Source: an uncultured Pelagibacteraceae bacterium (lineage in GTDB: Bacteria; Pseudomonadota; Alphaproteobacteria; Pelagibacterales; Pelagibacteraceae). Taken from it: a stretch of 64,000 nt of DNA. The notes under the pieces were generated by a model that saw only the letters and a program-made list of their open reading frames with translations, was not told where the DNA came from and made no database searches. The stretch covers positions 99,578 to 163,577 of the forward strand of contig CACKNV010000003.1 in assembly GCA_902601705.1 (NCBI GenBank), written 5' to 3'. The position numbers and the translations under genes were made by a program. This document shows positions 20,410-29,090 of the stretch, piece after piece (position 1 is the stretch's first letter; each line of letters opens with the position of its first letter).

Positions 20410-20818
20410 AATTATTGGAAAATATATAAAGGAATGTAAATTTAATATTCCTAATCCAAAAACTTTTTTTCTTCTTACAAAAAATATCGAAAATTACAAA
20501 ATAAATGTTGATATTAAAAGTATACAAGTAAAACAGAACATAATCGAAGTTTTAACAAGTCTAAAACTTTCTTCCGATAGAAATGATTTTGAAAAGATTG
20601 ATGCAAAGATTATTTTTTCTGTGATAGTCGAGTTAAGTAATAATAAGTTAGCAAAAGAAGAAATTGAAAAAATTATTTTAATAGAAGTTCCATCAGAAGT
20701 TTACCCTGAGTTAAGAAGGATTTTTGTTTTTTTATTTGAAAATTCTGGATTTAAAGATATAAAAATCAGTAAATCTGTTGATTTTAAAAAATTATATCAA
20801 AATAGAAAAACTCAGTAG
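20399..20818 (+). CDS. secB: protein-export chaperone SecB
   Basis: Tetrameric cytosolic chaperone that keeps preproteins unfolded and passes them to SecA. The 139-residue sequence shows the core SecB strands NIIEVLTSLKLSS and IDAKIIFSVIVELS followed by the conserved VPSEVYPELRRIF segment (the IPxxLFPYxRxxI motif of the family). It lacks the more acidic C-terminal SecA-binding tail of enterobacterial SecB and ends in a basic peptide. Position between fxsA and dnaQ supports the call. Convergent with dnaQ, overlapping it by 7 bases. Confidence 0.88.
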   Translation: MNYKIIGKYIKECKFNIPNPKTFFLLTKNIENYKINVDIKSIQVKQNIIEVLTSLKLSSDRNDFEKIDAKIIFSVIVELSNNKLAKEEIEKIILIEVPSEVYPELRRIFVFLFENSGFKDIKISKSVDFKKLYQNRKTQ

Positions 20819-21471
20819 AAATTTTTTTTTAGATGAAGTTTCAAAAATTCTTTATGTTTTTTTATTTCATTGTCTGAAACATTTATTATTGCTTTACTAT
20901 AATCCTTAGTTTTATTGATGCCTTGGTCGGCTGTGTTATTAGAAAGATTGAACTTAGGTTCCTTCGCATCTAATAGATTTATGTAAACTTCTCTTAATAA
21001 TTCACAATCTAACAATGCATTATGTTTTGTTCTGCGAGATAAATCTATATTAAATTTTTTACAAAGTGCATCTAAAGAATTTGAAGTTCCTGGAAATTTA
21101 TTCCGTGCAACTTCCAATGAGTCGACTATAAATTCTCTGTTAATCTTATTCTTTTTTAATGCATTCAACTCTCCATCTAAGAATCCTAGATCAAAAGGTG
21201 CGTTATGAATTATAATTTTTTTGTTTTTAATAAAATCCAAAAATTCATCAGCTATCTGGTCAAATGTTTCTTTGTCTTTTAAATATTCATCCGAAAAGCC
21301 GTGAATCTTAAAAGCTTCTTCTGGCATGGTTCTTTTTGGATTTAATATTTTATGAAAAATTTTACCAGTAGCAATTAAATCTTTGGTTTCAACACACGCT
21401 ATTTCAACAACTTTATGTCCATCCTTAAAGGATAGTCCAGTAGTTTCTGTATCAAGAAAAACTTCATACAT
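20812..21471 (-). CDS. dnaQ: DNA polymerase III epsilon subunit (3'-5' exonuclease)
   Basis: Proofreading exonuclease of the replicative polymerase. The DEDDh motifs are clear: EVFLDTETTGLSFKDGHKVVEIACVE (Exo I, D and E at residues 7 and 9), HNAPFDLGFLDGEL (Exo II) and RTKHNALLDCELLREVY (Exo III, H and D). A C-terminal tail after residue 190 would bind the alpha subunit. Length 219. It overlaps coaE by 8 bases in the conserved ppsR-maf-aroE-coaE-dnaQ series found next to many alphaproteobacterial origins. Confidence 0.96.
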   Translation of the reverse strand: MYEVFLDTETTGLSFKDGHKVVEIACVETKDLIATGKIFHKILNPKRTMPEEAFKIHGFSDEYLKDKETFDQIADEFLDFIKNKKIIIHNAPFDLGFLDGELNALKKNKINREFIVDSLEVARNKFPGTSNSLDALCKKFNIDLSRRTKHNALLDCELLREVYINLLDAKEPKFNLSNNTADQGINKTKDYSKAIINVSDNEIKKHKEFLKLHLKKNFY

Positions 21472-22030
21472 AATTTTTAATTATAGAGGATAAATTTTTT
21501 TTTAGAATATTTAAATTTTTTTCATTAACAACTACATAATCGCAGAAAATAGTTTTTTTATTATCTTTCATTTGCTTGTTGTTAAGCATTGTGAACAGTT
21601 TTTCGCTTCCTTTTTTCAACTTGAATCTTTTCAATCTAAGTTTTTTATTAGCTTTAATAAAAATTATTACATTGAAATATTTTATTAATTTACTCTCAAT
21701 TAGAAGAGGTATCTCATAAAAAAGGAGTTTTTTATTTTTGTTTCTAAAAGTAAATACTTTCATTCTTTTTCTTACTAAAGGATGAATTAACCTCTCCAGT
21801 TTTGTAATATTTTCTTTTTTTTCTAATATCTTTTTTTTTAGAGATTTTTTTAGTTGCGCATTGTTTGTTATGTTAAATTTTTTACTAATTAAAGATCTAA
21901 ACCGAGAGTTATTGTATATATCTCTAACAGCTTTATCAGCGCTAAATAATGGACCACGTTTATAAGACAAAATCTTACTAGCTGTTGATTTTCCTGATGC
22001 TAAAGACCCTGTTATACCAATTTTTATCAT
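21464..22030 (-). CDS. coaE: dephospho-CoA kinase
   Basis: Catalyses the last step of coenzyme A synthesis, phosphorylation of the ribose 3' hydroxyl. The P-loop GITGSLASGKSTASKIL begins at residue 5, followed by SADKAVRDIY, LERLIHPLVRKRM and the lid-like LLFYEIPLLIESKL segment typical of CoaE. At 188 residues it is slightly short; the C-terminal helix is truncated relative to E. coli. It is flanked by aroE and dnaQ with overlaps of 1 and 8 bases. Confidence 0.95.
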   Translation of the reverse strand: MIKIGITGSLASGKSTASKILSYKRGPLFSADKAVRDIYNNSRFRSLISKKFNITNNAQLKKSLKKKILEKKENITKLERLIHPLVRKRMKVFTFRNKNKKLLFYEIPLLIESKLIKYFNVIIFIKANKKLRLKRFKLKKGSEKLFTMLNNKQMKDNKKTIFCDYVVVNEKNLNILKKNLSSIIKNYV

Positions 22031-22848
22031 TACAGTTTGGAATTTAATAATTCTATTAATTTATCATCAATTTCTGGGTTAATTTTATTCCATAGATAAA
22101 AAGACTTTTGTCCCTGGTAAATAAACATATCGAGGCCATTAAAAACCTTTCTTCCATCTTCTCTTAAATATTTAAAAGTCTTTGTCTCAAGAGGATTGTA
22201 AATAGTATCGATATAAATAAGTTCATTTTTTGTATTAGCAAAGTCAAAATTAAAATCATCACCGTCTTTAAGCCCCAAGCTTGTGGCGTTTATAATTATA
22301 TCAAAATTTTTAATTTCAGATTTTAGATTAGACCAGGGAATTATATTTAAAAAATTAAATTTTTTTTTTAAAAAAATACATTTTTCATTTGTTCTATTTG
22401 TTATAGAAATATTTTTAATACCTGATTTTTTTATTGATAAAATAACTGATGGCGCAACACCGCCTGCACCAACTATCAAAGCTTTTTTGTCTAATCTATT
22501 GTCAATTTCTTTAAGATAAGCGGCCTGCAATCCATACACGTCGGTATTTTCTCCAATTACACTGTCATCATTATCTAAAAGAACTGTGTTCACTGATCCG
22601 GTAAGTTCTGCATCATTAACTACCTTGTCGATATAATTAATAATTTTTTGTTTAAAGGGAAGCGTTACATTATATCCAGAAAAGTTACCTTGTTTTATTT
22701 TTTTTATTATTTCTGGCAATTCTTTATCTACAGCTTCTACAATTACATAATCAGCATCTATATCATACTTATTAAACCAGTATTTGTGCAGAACTGGCGA
22801 TAAAGAATGATTAATAGGATTCCCGATTATTCCAAATTTTTTTTTCAT
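22030..22848 (-). CDS. aroE: shikimate dehydrogenase
   Basis: NADPH-dependent reduction of 3-dehydroshikimate to shikimate in aromatic amino-acid synthesis. The substrate-binding start FGIIGNPINHSLSPVLHKYWF, the catalytic lysine region GYNVTLPFKQKI (residues about 59-70), NTDVYGL and the NADP-binding loop LIVGAGGVAPSVI are all visible, and a TSLGLKDGD block closes the domain. Length 272. It overlaps maf by 4 bases and coaE by 1 base. Confidence 0.97.
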   Translation of the reverse strand: MKKKFGIIGNPINHSLSPVLHKYWFNKYDIDADYVIVEAVDKELPEIIKKIKQGNFSGYNVTLPFKQKIINYIDKVVNDAELTGSVNTVLLDNDDSVIGENTDVYGLQAAYLKEIDNRLDKKALIVGAGGVAPSVILSIKKSGIKNISITNRTNEKCIFLKKKFNFLNIIPWSNLKSEIKNFDIIINATSLGLKDGDDFNFDFANTKNELIYIDTIYNPLETKTFKYLREDGRKVFNGLDMFIYQGQKSFYLWNKINPEIDDKLIELLNSKL

Positions 22849-23429
22849 TTATTTAATTCTCTAATATAGTTAATGATTTCCTTAATAGGTAGACCCATAA
22901 TTGAATCTTTATCTCCTTTAATATATTCAAATAGTTCTAAGCCATCAGCCTCTATTTGGTAAACTCCATATGCCAACAAGGTTTTTGTATCTATCTTATT
23001 TAAATATAAGGATAATTCATTGTCATTAAAATTCTTCATTTTAAGCTCGGATGAGTCTGTGTGATTCCATATCATTGCTCCGTTTAATGAAATACATACT
23101 GAACTAATCAAAAAATGTTTCGAGTTATTAAGTTTTTTTAAAATATTAAATGCCTCCTCTCTAGAATTTGGCTTATTTATTAATTCTTTATTAAGTGAAA
23201 TAACACTATCAGCACCTAGTACGTAACGGTCCGGATTTTTATTGCTCACTTTAACAGATTTTATTTCAGCAAGGCTTTTTGATATGGAGAGAGGATCGGC
23301 TCCTTCATTTAATAAAGACTCTTTTACCTCTTCTTCATCAACATTAGAAACTATAACTTCATTTTCAATATTATATTTGTCTAAAATTTTCTTTCTGACA
23401 CCGCTTTTAGAGGCTAGTATTATTTTCAT
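22845..23429 (-). CDS. Maf-family nucleotide pyrophosphatase
   Basis: Hydrolyses non-canonical or modified nucleoside triphosphates. The N-terminal signature reads ILASKSGVRKKILDKY (LAS.S..R..IL), followed by VDEEEVKESL, the YVLGADSVISLN catalytic segment (usually GADTVV) and YQIEADGLELFEYIKGD with SIMGLPIKEI near the C-terminus. Length 194 fits. Whether it prefers m7GTP or dTTP/UTP cannot be told. It overlaps ppsR by 4 bases and aroE by 4 bases. Confidence 0.93.
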   Translation of the reverse strand: MKIILASKSGVRKKILDKYNIENEVIVSNVDEEEVKESLLNEGADPLSISKSLAEIKSVKVSNKNPDRYVLGADSVISLNKELINKPNSREEAFNILKKLNNSKHFLISSVCISLNGAMIWNHTDSSELKMKNFNDNELSLYLNKIDTKTLLAYGVYQIEADGLELFEYIKGDKDSIMGLPIKEIINYIRELNK

Positions 23430-24244
23430 CTTTTTTTTTTAATCTCAATCATTTTTAGTATTGAAGCAGCCGTTTCCTCAACAGATCTTCTTGTAACATC
23501 AATAATAGGCCAATTATTTTTTTTGAATAAATTTTTTGAGTCTTCAACTTCTTTTTTAATAGAATTCAAATCGGTATATTCTTTTAGATTTTGGTCTTTC
23601 ATAATAGCTACTCTATTACGTCTTATGTCCGATAATCTTTCTGGGTCAGCTATTAATCCAATTATACAAGATGTTTTGTTTGTTATTAGATCTTTCGGTA
23701 TTTTTTGATCTAATACTAATGGTATATTTACAGTTTTATAACCTCTATTAGCCAAGTAAATAGAAGTAGGAGTTTTACTTGTTCTGCTTACTCCTAATAA
23801 AATTACATCCGCATCGTTAATATCATCGACTTTCTTTCCGTCATCGTGAATCATTGTAAACTGAATAGCCTCCATTCTTTTATAATAATCATCATCTAAA
23901 ACATGTTGAGCGCTTGGTTTATGAATGGCTTTTTGATTAAGCAGCTTTGAGAAACTTAAAATTAAATTTCCTAGTACACCAAAACAAGGTACTGAGTTTT
24001 TTTCACTTTGATTAGCAAGATATTTGGCTAGTTTCGTTTCTACAATTGTATATAATATAATTGAATTGTCGATAAGATTACATTCTTTAATGATCTTATC
24101 TACTTGTTGCTCCGTTCGTATAAAAGCAAATTCTTTTTTCTCGTATTCAAAATTAGCAAACTGTGATTTTAATGATAAAAATATTCTATCAAGGGTTTCA
24201 CCCGTAGAGTCAGACACAAGATATACATTGTATTTTTCGTTCAT
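23426..24244 (-). CDS. ppsR: pyruvate phosphate dikinase regulatory protein (DUF299)
   Basis: Bifunctional kinase/pyrophosphorylase that regulates pyruvate phosphate dikinase or PEP synthase. The start MNEKYNVYLVSDSTGETL at 24,244 is chosen because the signature VSDSTGET begins there; an in-frame codon at 24,316 would add an unrelated, origin-derived extension. The P-loop-like GVSRTSKTPTSIYLANRGYK and the C-terminal IIDVTRRSVEETAASIL block are both diagnostic. The 272-residue length is right. This gene (duf299) borders the replication origin in Caulobacter and Rickettsia, with hemE on the other side, exactly as here. Confidence 0.95.
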   Translation of the reverse strand: MNEKYNVYLVSDSTGETLDRIFLSLKSQFANFEYEKKEFAFIRTEQQVDKIIKECNLIDNSIILYTIVETKLAKYLANQSEKNSVPCFGVLGNLILSFSKLLNQKAIHKPSAQHVLDDDYYKRMEAIQFTMIHDDGKKVDDINDADVILLGVSRTSKTPTSIYLANRGYKTVNIPLVLDQKIPKDLITNKTSCIIGLIADPERLSDIRRNRVAIMKDQNLKEYTDLNSIKKEVEDSKNLFKKNNWPIIDVTRRSVEETAASILKMIEIKKKR

Positions 24245-24514
24245 ATCTTTGTTAATAAAGTTATAATAAATTAATGTTGTACATGTTTCTTTTAAATTGG
24301 AAAAAATAATCAACACTAATTAACATTATTTAAACAAGTTATTGATTGTTAATAATAATGTTTTTTTAATGTTTATAAAATGAATAAAATCTAAAAATTC
24401 AATAGAATATATAAAACTTATTAAATTCATCATGTATAAAAGTTGTAAAAATCGTTATATAACTAATTAACAGAGCCAATAACTATTATTACACTTATAA
24501 ACTTAAATTATTAA
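24245..24514. other. candidate chromosomal replication origin (oriC)
   Basis: This is the longest gene-free stretch in the window, 270 bases, between divergent ppsR and hemE. I counted about 42 G or C in 270 bases, so it is close to 84% A+T. It contains two nonamers one mismatch from the DnaA box TTATNCACA, both read on the minus strand: TTATTAACA at 24,347-24,355 and TTATAAACA at 24,370-24,378. A weaker one (two mismatches) is at 24,495-24,503. One TTAA-N6-TTAA pair at 24,320-24,333 resembles a CtrA site. The hemE/duf299 junction is the mapped origin in Caulobacter and the predicted one in Rickettsia. Origin function here is an inference. Confidence 0.65.
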
Positions 24515-25519
24515 ATGAATAATCTTGAAGAAATATTAATAAATAAAAAAATTTGTAAATCTATCTGGTTTATGAGACAAGCAGGTAGATATTTGCCTGA
24601 ATTTAGAAAAATACGATCTCAAAATCAAAATTTCATCAATCTTTGTTTAGATAGTGAACTAAGTTCTGAAATAACTTTACAGCCAATCACAAGATTCGAT
24701 TTAGACTCTGCTATTATTTTTTCTGACATTTTAATTGTTCCTTATGCATTAAATCAAAAAGTAGAATTTTTAAAAAATCAAGGACCATTATTAGAGGAAT
24801 TTAATTTTAAAAAATTCTTAAAAAACGATACAAATTCTTTTACTCAAAAATTACAACCAGTTTATAAAGCAATCCAAAAAACAAGGGAGAAATTAGATAA
24901 AAAAAAATCTTTAATAGGATTTGTTGGAGCCCCATGGACACTGTTAATCTATATGTTAGGTGCAAAAGAGAGTAAAAAAGAGATTAACTATAGTAAAATT
25001 AAGATAAAAGAATCTGAAATAAATCTAATTCTTGATAAACTTCACGATTATCTCTGTGCTCATATTGAAAGTCAAATTAATGCTGGAGCTGATGTAATAC
25101 AAATTTTTGACTCTTGGGCGGGATTAATTTTACCGGATGATTTGTCAAATTATTGTTACACTCCAAATTTGAAAATCGTTGAATTTTGTAAAGAAAAAAG
25201 GATTCCTGTAATATGTTTCCCACGCGGCATAAATAAAAATTACAAAGAATTTAATAGTGTAGTAAAACCTGATGGGATTAATTTAGATTATGATGTTGAT
25301 CCTTATTGGGCGAAGCAAAATTTATTAAACGTAGTTTTACAAGGAGGTTTAGATCCAAAGATATTATTGCTTGATGAAAATGAAATTTTTGATGCCACAA
25401 AAAAATATTTGGATATATTTAAAGACTTGCCTTATATTTTTAATTTGGGTCACGGTTTGCTTCCTGAAACAGATCCAAATAAAGTAAGTAAATTAGTTAA
25501 ATTTTATAGAGAATACTAG
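24515..25519 (+). CDS. hemE: uroporphyrinogen decarboxylase
   Basis: Decarboxylates uroporphyrinogen III to coproporphyrinogen III in heme synthesis. The N-terminal signature SIWFMRQAGRYLPEFRKIR (about residues 17-35) with its substrate-binding arginines is clear, followed by DLDSAIIFSDIL, GFVGAPWTLLIYMLGA and the C-terminal FNLGHGLLPETDPNKV. Length 334 is normal. It opens a hemE-hemH-hemJ cluster read away from the candidate origin, with hemH one base downstream. No ribosome-binding site is obvious in the A+T-rich leader. Confidence 0.97.
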   Translation: MNNLEEILINKKICKSIWFMRQAGRYLPEFRKIRSQNQNFINLCLDSELSSEITLQPITRFDLDSAIIFSDILIVPYALNQKVEFLKNQGPLLEEFNFKKFLKNDTNSFTQKLQPVYKAIQKTREKLDKKKSLIGFVGAPWTLLIYMLGAKESKKEINYSKIKIKESEINLILDKLHDYLCAHIESQINAGADVIQIFDSWAGLILPDDLSNYCYTPNLKIVEFCKEKRIPVICFPRGINKNYKEFNSVVKPDGINLDYDVDPYWAKQNLLNVVLQGGLDPKILLLDENEIFDATKKYLDIFKDLPYIFNLGHGLLPETDPNKVSKLVKFYREY

Positions 25520-25520
25520 A

Positions 25521-26513
25521 ATGAAAAATGATCACCCAGAAGTAAGGTTTGGTAAAACTGGAATTTTGCTAATCAATTTAGGCACACCAGACTCTACAAG
25601 TTGGTGGGACATAAGAAAATATTTAAAGGAATTTTTATCTGATAGGCGTGTCATCGAGGTTAATCCATTGATATGGCAAATTATTTTAAATTTATTTATT
25701 CTCACTTTAAGGCCATCTAAAACAGCACATGCTTACAAAAAAATATGGAGGAAGGATACTAACGAATCTCCGTTGTTATATTTCACTAGAAGCCAAGCCG
25801 AGAAACTAAAAAGCAAAATTGGAAATAACAAGATTATTGTTGATTTTGCAATGAGATACGGAAATCCTAGCATTAGATCTAAACTGAGTTCTCTTAAAAG
25901 CCTTGGGTGTGAGAATATTATAGTTTTGCCTCTTTACCCGCAATACGCTGCAGCAACGACCGCAACAGTATGTGATGAAGTTTACAGATGTTTAATGAGT
26001 ATGAGATGGCAACCTAGTTTACAAGTGATCCCTCATTACGAAAGTGAGCCTTTTTACATAAGTGCGCTTATTAAAAGTATAGAAAAAAAAGTTTCCACAA
26101 TTAATTGGAAGCCTGATCTAATCATTTCATCCTACCATGGTATTCCAAAAAAGTATTTTGATAAAGGAGATCCGTACCACTGTTATTGTCATAAAACTAC
26201 AAGACTAATGAAAGAAAAATACAAATCAATAAATATTGAAACAACATTTCAATCTAGATTTGGCCCACAGGAATGGCTCACACCTTATACAGACAAGACA
26301 CTAGAAAATCTTCCTAAAAAAGGTGTTAAAAATCTTTTAGTTATCTGTCCAGGTTTTGCATCAGACTGCGTGGAGACACTAGAGGAAATTAATATTCAGG
26401 GAAGAGAAAGTTTTTTGAGTCAAGGCGGTGAAAATTTTGATCTTATCCCATGTCTTAATGATAGCCCCGATCATATCAACTTGTTTGAAAAATTAGTTAC
26501 AAAATATATTTAA
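25521..26513 (+). CDS. hemH: ferrochelatase
   Basis: Inserts ferrous iron into protoporphyrin IX, the last step of protoheme synthesis, at the inner face of the membrane. Motifs are GILLINLGTPDSTSWWDIRKYLKEFLSDRRV at the start (shown in parts: LINLGTPDS, FLSDRRV), VLPLYPQYAAATTATV, the catalytic histidine in IISSYHGIPKKYFDKGDPYHCYC, and the FQSRFGPQEWLTPYTD block with the CPGFASDCVETLEEI motif. Length 330. It sits between hemE and hemJ with no spacing. Confidence 0.97.
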   Translation: MKNDHPEVRFGKTGILLINLGTPDSTSWWDIRKYLKEFLSDRRVIEVNPLIWQIILNLFILTLRPSKTAHAYKKIWRKDTNESPLLYFTRSQAEKLKSKIGNNKIIVDFAMRYGNPSIRSKLSSLKSLGCENIIVLPLYPQYAAATTATVCDEVYRCLMSMRWQPSLQVIPHYESEPFYISALIKSIEKKVSTINWKPDLIISSYHGIPKKYFDKGDPYHCYCHKTTRLMKEKYKSINIETTFQSRFGPQEWLTPYTDKTLENLPKKGVKNLLVICPGFASDCVETLEEINIQGRESFLSQGGENFDLIPCLNDSPDHINLFEKLVTKYI

Positions 26514-26945
26514 ATGAATTTATATCTTCTATTTAAATCCCTTCACTTAATAGCAGTCATATCATGGATGGCTGGATTGCTGTATTTACCTCGAATATTT
26601 GTTTATCACTCTGAGGCTGCGCATGATTCTCAAAAAGATATTTTTAAAATTATGGAAAGAAAACTTTATAACTACATTATGATGCCAGCAATGTTGTTAT
26701 CTTGGTTATTTGGAGTTTTACTAATACACAGTTTGGGGTTCGATATTTTTTTGGAATTATGGATGCAAATAAAGGTTATTTTAGTGATTATTTTAACTTA
26801 TTATCATTTTTTACTTGGAAAATATCTAAATGATTTTGCAATAAACGAAAACAGTAAGTCTTCTAAATACTACAGGGTAATAAATGAAGTTCCCACAATT
26901 ATTCTAATAGTTGTTGTATTTGTTGTTGTTTTTAAGCCTCTATAA
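26514..26945 (+). CDS. hemJ: protoporphyrinogen IX oxidase HemJ
   Basis: Integral membrane protein (143 residues, four hydrophobic segments) that oxidises protoporphyrinogen IX in most alphaproteobacteria in place of HemG or HemY. The signature SLHLIAVISWMAGLLYLPRIFVYH holds the conserved histidine and the W-x-A-G-L-x-Y-L-P-R-x-F-V-Y-H pattern (quoted in part), and YYHFLLGKYLNDFA carries the second conserved His/Lys region. It follows hemH with no gap, completing a hemE-hemH-hemJ trio that runs the last steps of heme synthesis except coproporphyrinogen oxidation. Confidence 0.95.
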   Translation: MNLYLLFKSLHLIAVISWMAGLLYLPRIFVYHSEAAHDSQKDIFKIMERKLYNYIMMPAMLLSWLFGVLLIHSLGFDIFLELWMQIKVILVIILTYYHFLLGKYLNDFAINENSKSSKYYRVINEVPTIILIVVVFVVVFKPL

Positions 26946-27020
26946 TAATAATAATAGGACTTGAATTTTTAAAAAAAAGTCATATATTTTTAATACTTTC
27001 CTACTAATCAAAAAAATTTC

Positions 27021-28295
27021 ATGAACTTACAAGAATTAAAGCAGAAGAATCCAGCGGAGCTTATTAATGAAGCTGAAAAGCTAGGTATTGAGAATCCTAG
27101 CACTTTACGAAAACAAGAAATTCTTTTTGCTATTTTAAAAAAATTGGCTGAAAAAAATGAACAAATTACAGCCACAGGCGTATTAGAGGTATTACAAGAT
27201 GGATTTGGTTTTTTAAGAGCAATTGAGTCAAACTATTTACCTGGGCCAGACGACATTTACGTAAGCCCAAGTCAGATAAGACGATTTGGTTTACGAACAG
27301 GCGATTCAGTAGAGGGAGAAATAAGAGGCCCAAAAGACGCAGAAAGATATTTTGCACTTTTGAAAGTAAATAAAATTAATTTCGATGAGCCTGAAAAGGG
27401 GAAAAATAAAATTGCATTTGATAATTTAACTCCGCTCTATCCCAATGAAAGAATAAAGCTAGAAGTTGAGACTACAAAAATTGAAAAAAAACCAGATAAT
27501 ACAGCTAGATTAATTGATTTAGTAAGTCCTATCGGTAAAGGCCAAAGATCTTTGATTGTATCTCCACCGAGAGCAGGGAAAACAATTATTCTCCAAAATA
27601 TCGCCCAGTCAATAACCGCAAATCACCCAGAATGTTATTTAATGGTTCTATTAATAGATGAGAGACCAGAGGAAGTTACAGATATGCAAAGATCTGTTAA
27701 AGGAGAGGTAGTTGCTTCAACGTTTGATGAGCCAGCTTCTAGACACGTGGCTGTGGCTGAAATGGTAATAGAAAAAGCTAAACGGTTAGTTGAACATAAA
27801 AAGGATGTTGTAATTTTATTGGATTCCATAACAAGATTGGGAAGAGCATATAACGCGGTTATTCCAAGTTCTGGAAAAGTTTTAACTGGAGGTGTAGATG
27901 CTAATGCACTTCAAAGACCCAAAAGATTCTTTGGTGCTGCAAGAAATGTAGAAGAGGGTGGCTCTTTAACAATAATATCAACGGCTTTAATTGATACAGG
28001 TAGTAGAATGGATGAGGTAATTTTTGAAGAATTTAAAGGTACCGGAAACTCAGAACTTATTCTAGATAGAAAAGTTGCGGATAAGAGAATATACCCTGCT
28101 CTTGATATTACAAGATCGGGAACAAGAAGAGAAGAGCTTCTGTTTGAAAAAGATGATCTTTCAAAAATGAATGTTCTAAGAAGAATAATAAGTCCAATGG
28201 GAACAATGGATGGAATTGAATTTTTGATAGCTAAACTAAAAAATACAAAAAATAATTCAGATTTTTTTGATTCAATGAATAAATCTGCTAATTAA
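27021..28295 (+). CDS. rho: transcription termination factor Rho
   Basis: Hexameric RNA helicase that ends transcription. Domains in order are the N-terminal helix bundle ([19 protein letters not shown]), the OSB-fold RNA-binding domain with [24 protein letters not shown] (in parts), Walker [10 protein letters not shown] near residue 183, [13 protein letters not shown], Walker [18 protein letters not shown], and the Q/R loop region [20 protein letters not shown]. At 424 residues it is a compact Rho with no N-terminal insertion. With so few hairpin terminators in the window, Rho may carry much of the termination load. Its stop is 2 bases from that of the convergent LON-domain gene. Confidence 0.98.
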   Translation: MNLQELKQKNPAELINEAEKLGIENPSTLRKQEILFAILKKLAEKNEQITATGVLEVLQDGFGFLRAIESNYLPGPDDIYVSPSQIRRFGLRTGDSVEGEIRGPKDAERYFALLKVNKINFDEPEKGKNKIAFDNLTPLYPNERIKLEVETTKIEKKPDNTARLIDLVSPIGKGQRSLIVSPPRAGKTIILQNIAQSITANHPECYLMVLLIDERPEEVTDMQRSVKGEVVASTFDEPASRHVAVAEMVIEKAKRLVEHKKDVVILLDSITRLGRAYNAVIPSSGKVLTGGVDANALQRPKRFFGAARNVEEGGSLTIISTALIDTGSRMDEVIFEEFKGTGNSELILDRKVADKRIYPALDITRSGTRREELLFEKDDLSKMNVLRRIISPMGTMDGIEFLIAKLKNTKNNSDFFDSMNKSAN

Positions 28296-28297
28296 AC

Positions 28298-28915
28298 CTA
28301 CTGGATTGTGTGATTGTTCAAACTAGTTTCGTAAAGATAAAAACTGAAAATACTTTCAAGCGTTTTTACTTTTGACTCTAAAGAAATTGCTTCTAGCAGT
28401 TTTTGTTTTTCTTCATTTGTGATTGGCGCGATCATTGATAGAGTGTTAATTTTTTGAGTTTGATCTAATTTTTCAAATTCTTTCCAATTAAGCAGAAGTC
28501 CATTTTTTTTAAAAAAGGGCTTTGCTTTTTCCATTAATCCACTAGCATCAATTTCACATTGATCATTTTCAACTTCATTCATGAAATTATTATAGTCTAC
28601 CTGAAACTCACGATATAATTTATTATTTGATATTTCTTTAACAATATTAAACCTTGTTAATCCTGTAAGATTGATCAAAATTCTACCGTCTTTACTTTTT
28701 TGATAATCGCTTATTTTACCTAAGCATCCGACATCGTAAACAGAGTCATTTCCTTTCTTGGATTGTACCATGCCCATCAATTTATCATTATTATAAGCAT
28801 CGTTAACTAATTTGAGATATCTTTCTTCGAATATATTGAGTGGTAAATTAGTTTTAGGAAAATATATTACGCCGCTAAGAGGGAAGACAGGAATTTTGTC
28901 AGGATATTTTTTCAT
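28298..28915 (-). CDS. LON substrate-binding domain protein
   Basis: Stand-alone homologue (205 residues) of the N-terminal domain of Lon protease, with no ATPase or protease part. The signature KIPVFPLSGVIYFPKTNLPLNIFEERYLKLV is seen in parts at residues 7-37 (FPLSGVIYFP; LPLNIFEERY), then GMVQSKKG, DVGCLGKI and GRILINLTGLTRF. The second half is helical. Such proteins are widespread in alphaproteobacteria and their function is unknown; a peptide-binding role is plausible. Start at 28,915 gives the canonical N-terminus. Confidence 0.88.
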   Translation of the reverse strand: MKKYPDKIPVFPLSGVIYFPKTNLPLNIFEERYLKLVNDAYNNDKLMGMVQSKKGNDSVYDVGCLGKISDYQKSKDGRILINLTGLTRFNIVKEISNNKLYREFQVDYNNFMNEVENDQCEIDASGLMEKAKPFFKKNGLLLNWKEFEKLDQTQKINTLSMIAPITNEEKQKLLEAISLESKVKTLESIFSFYLYETSLNNHTIQ

Positions 28916-28968
28916 TAAAAATATTATATAAAAAAAATGAACTTTCTGATAGAGACATTTTATAATAG

Positions 28969-28998
28969 TTGACCATTGATAAGGCTCTATATTATACT
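28969..28998 (+). promoter_or_regulatory. promoter of tRNA-Gly
   Basis: A -35 like TTGACC at 28,969-28,974 and a -10 like TATACT at 28,993-28,998 are separated by 18 bases. Initiation would fall at about 29,005, just before the mature tRNA start at 29,008. It is the best sigma-70-type promoter I could see in the window, as expected for a stable RNA gene. phhB probably shares it. Confidence 0.65.
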
Positions 28999-29007
28999 AA
29001 TTTAATT

Positions 29008-29082
29008 GCGGGCATAGCTCAGTGGTAGAGCGTCTCGTTGCCAACGAGAAGGTCGAGGGTTCGAACCCCTTTGCCCGCTCCA
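29008..29082 (+). tRNA. tRNA-Gly (anticodon GCC), CCA encoded
   Basis: A full cloverleaf folds here. The acceptor stem pairs GCGGGCA (29,008-29,014) with TGCCCGC (29,072-29,078); the anticodon arm is CTCGT-TGCCAAC-GAG with anticodon GCC, reading glycine codons GGC and GGU; the T arm is GAGGG-TTCGAAC-CCCTT with one wobble pair. The discriminator base is T79-equivalent at 29,079 and the 3' CCA (29,080-29,082) is in the DNA. A consensus promoter lies just upstream and phhB begins 9 bases downstream. Confidence 0.97.
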
Positions 29083-29090
29083 TTTTTGGA

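Noticed and set aside
24245..24316. 72-base N-terminal extension of ppsR into the intergenic gap
   Set aside because: The added residues resemble nothing, and the signature VSDSTGET begins right after ATG 24,244. The gap fits an origin.
24320..24333. TTAA-N6-TTAA as a CtrA site
   Set aside because: TTAA is very frequent in this DNA, and the usual spacing is seven bases; kept only as a note within the origin candidate.
29022..29090. N-terminal extension of phhB starting inside the tRNA
   Set aside because: It would translate tRNA sequence; the conserved dehydratase region and a sensible start are at 29,091.
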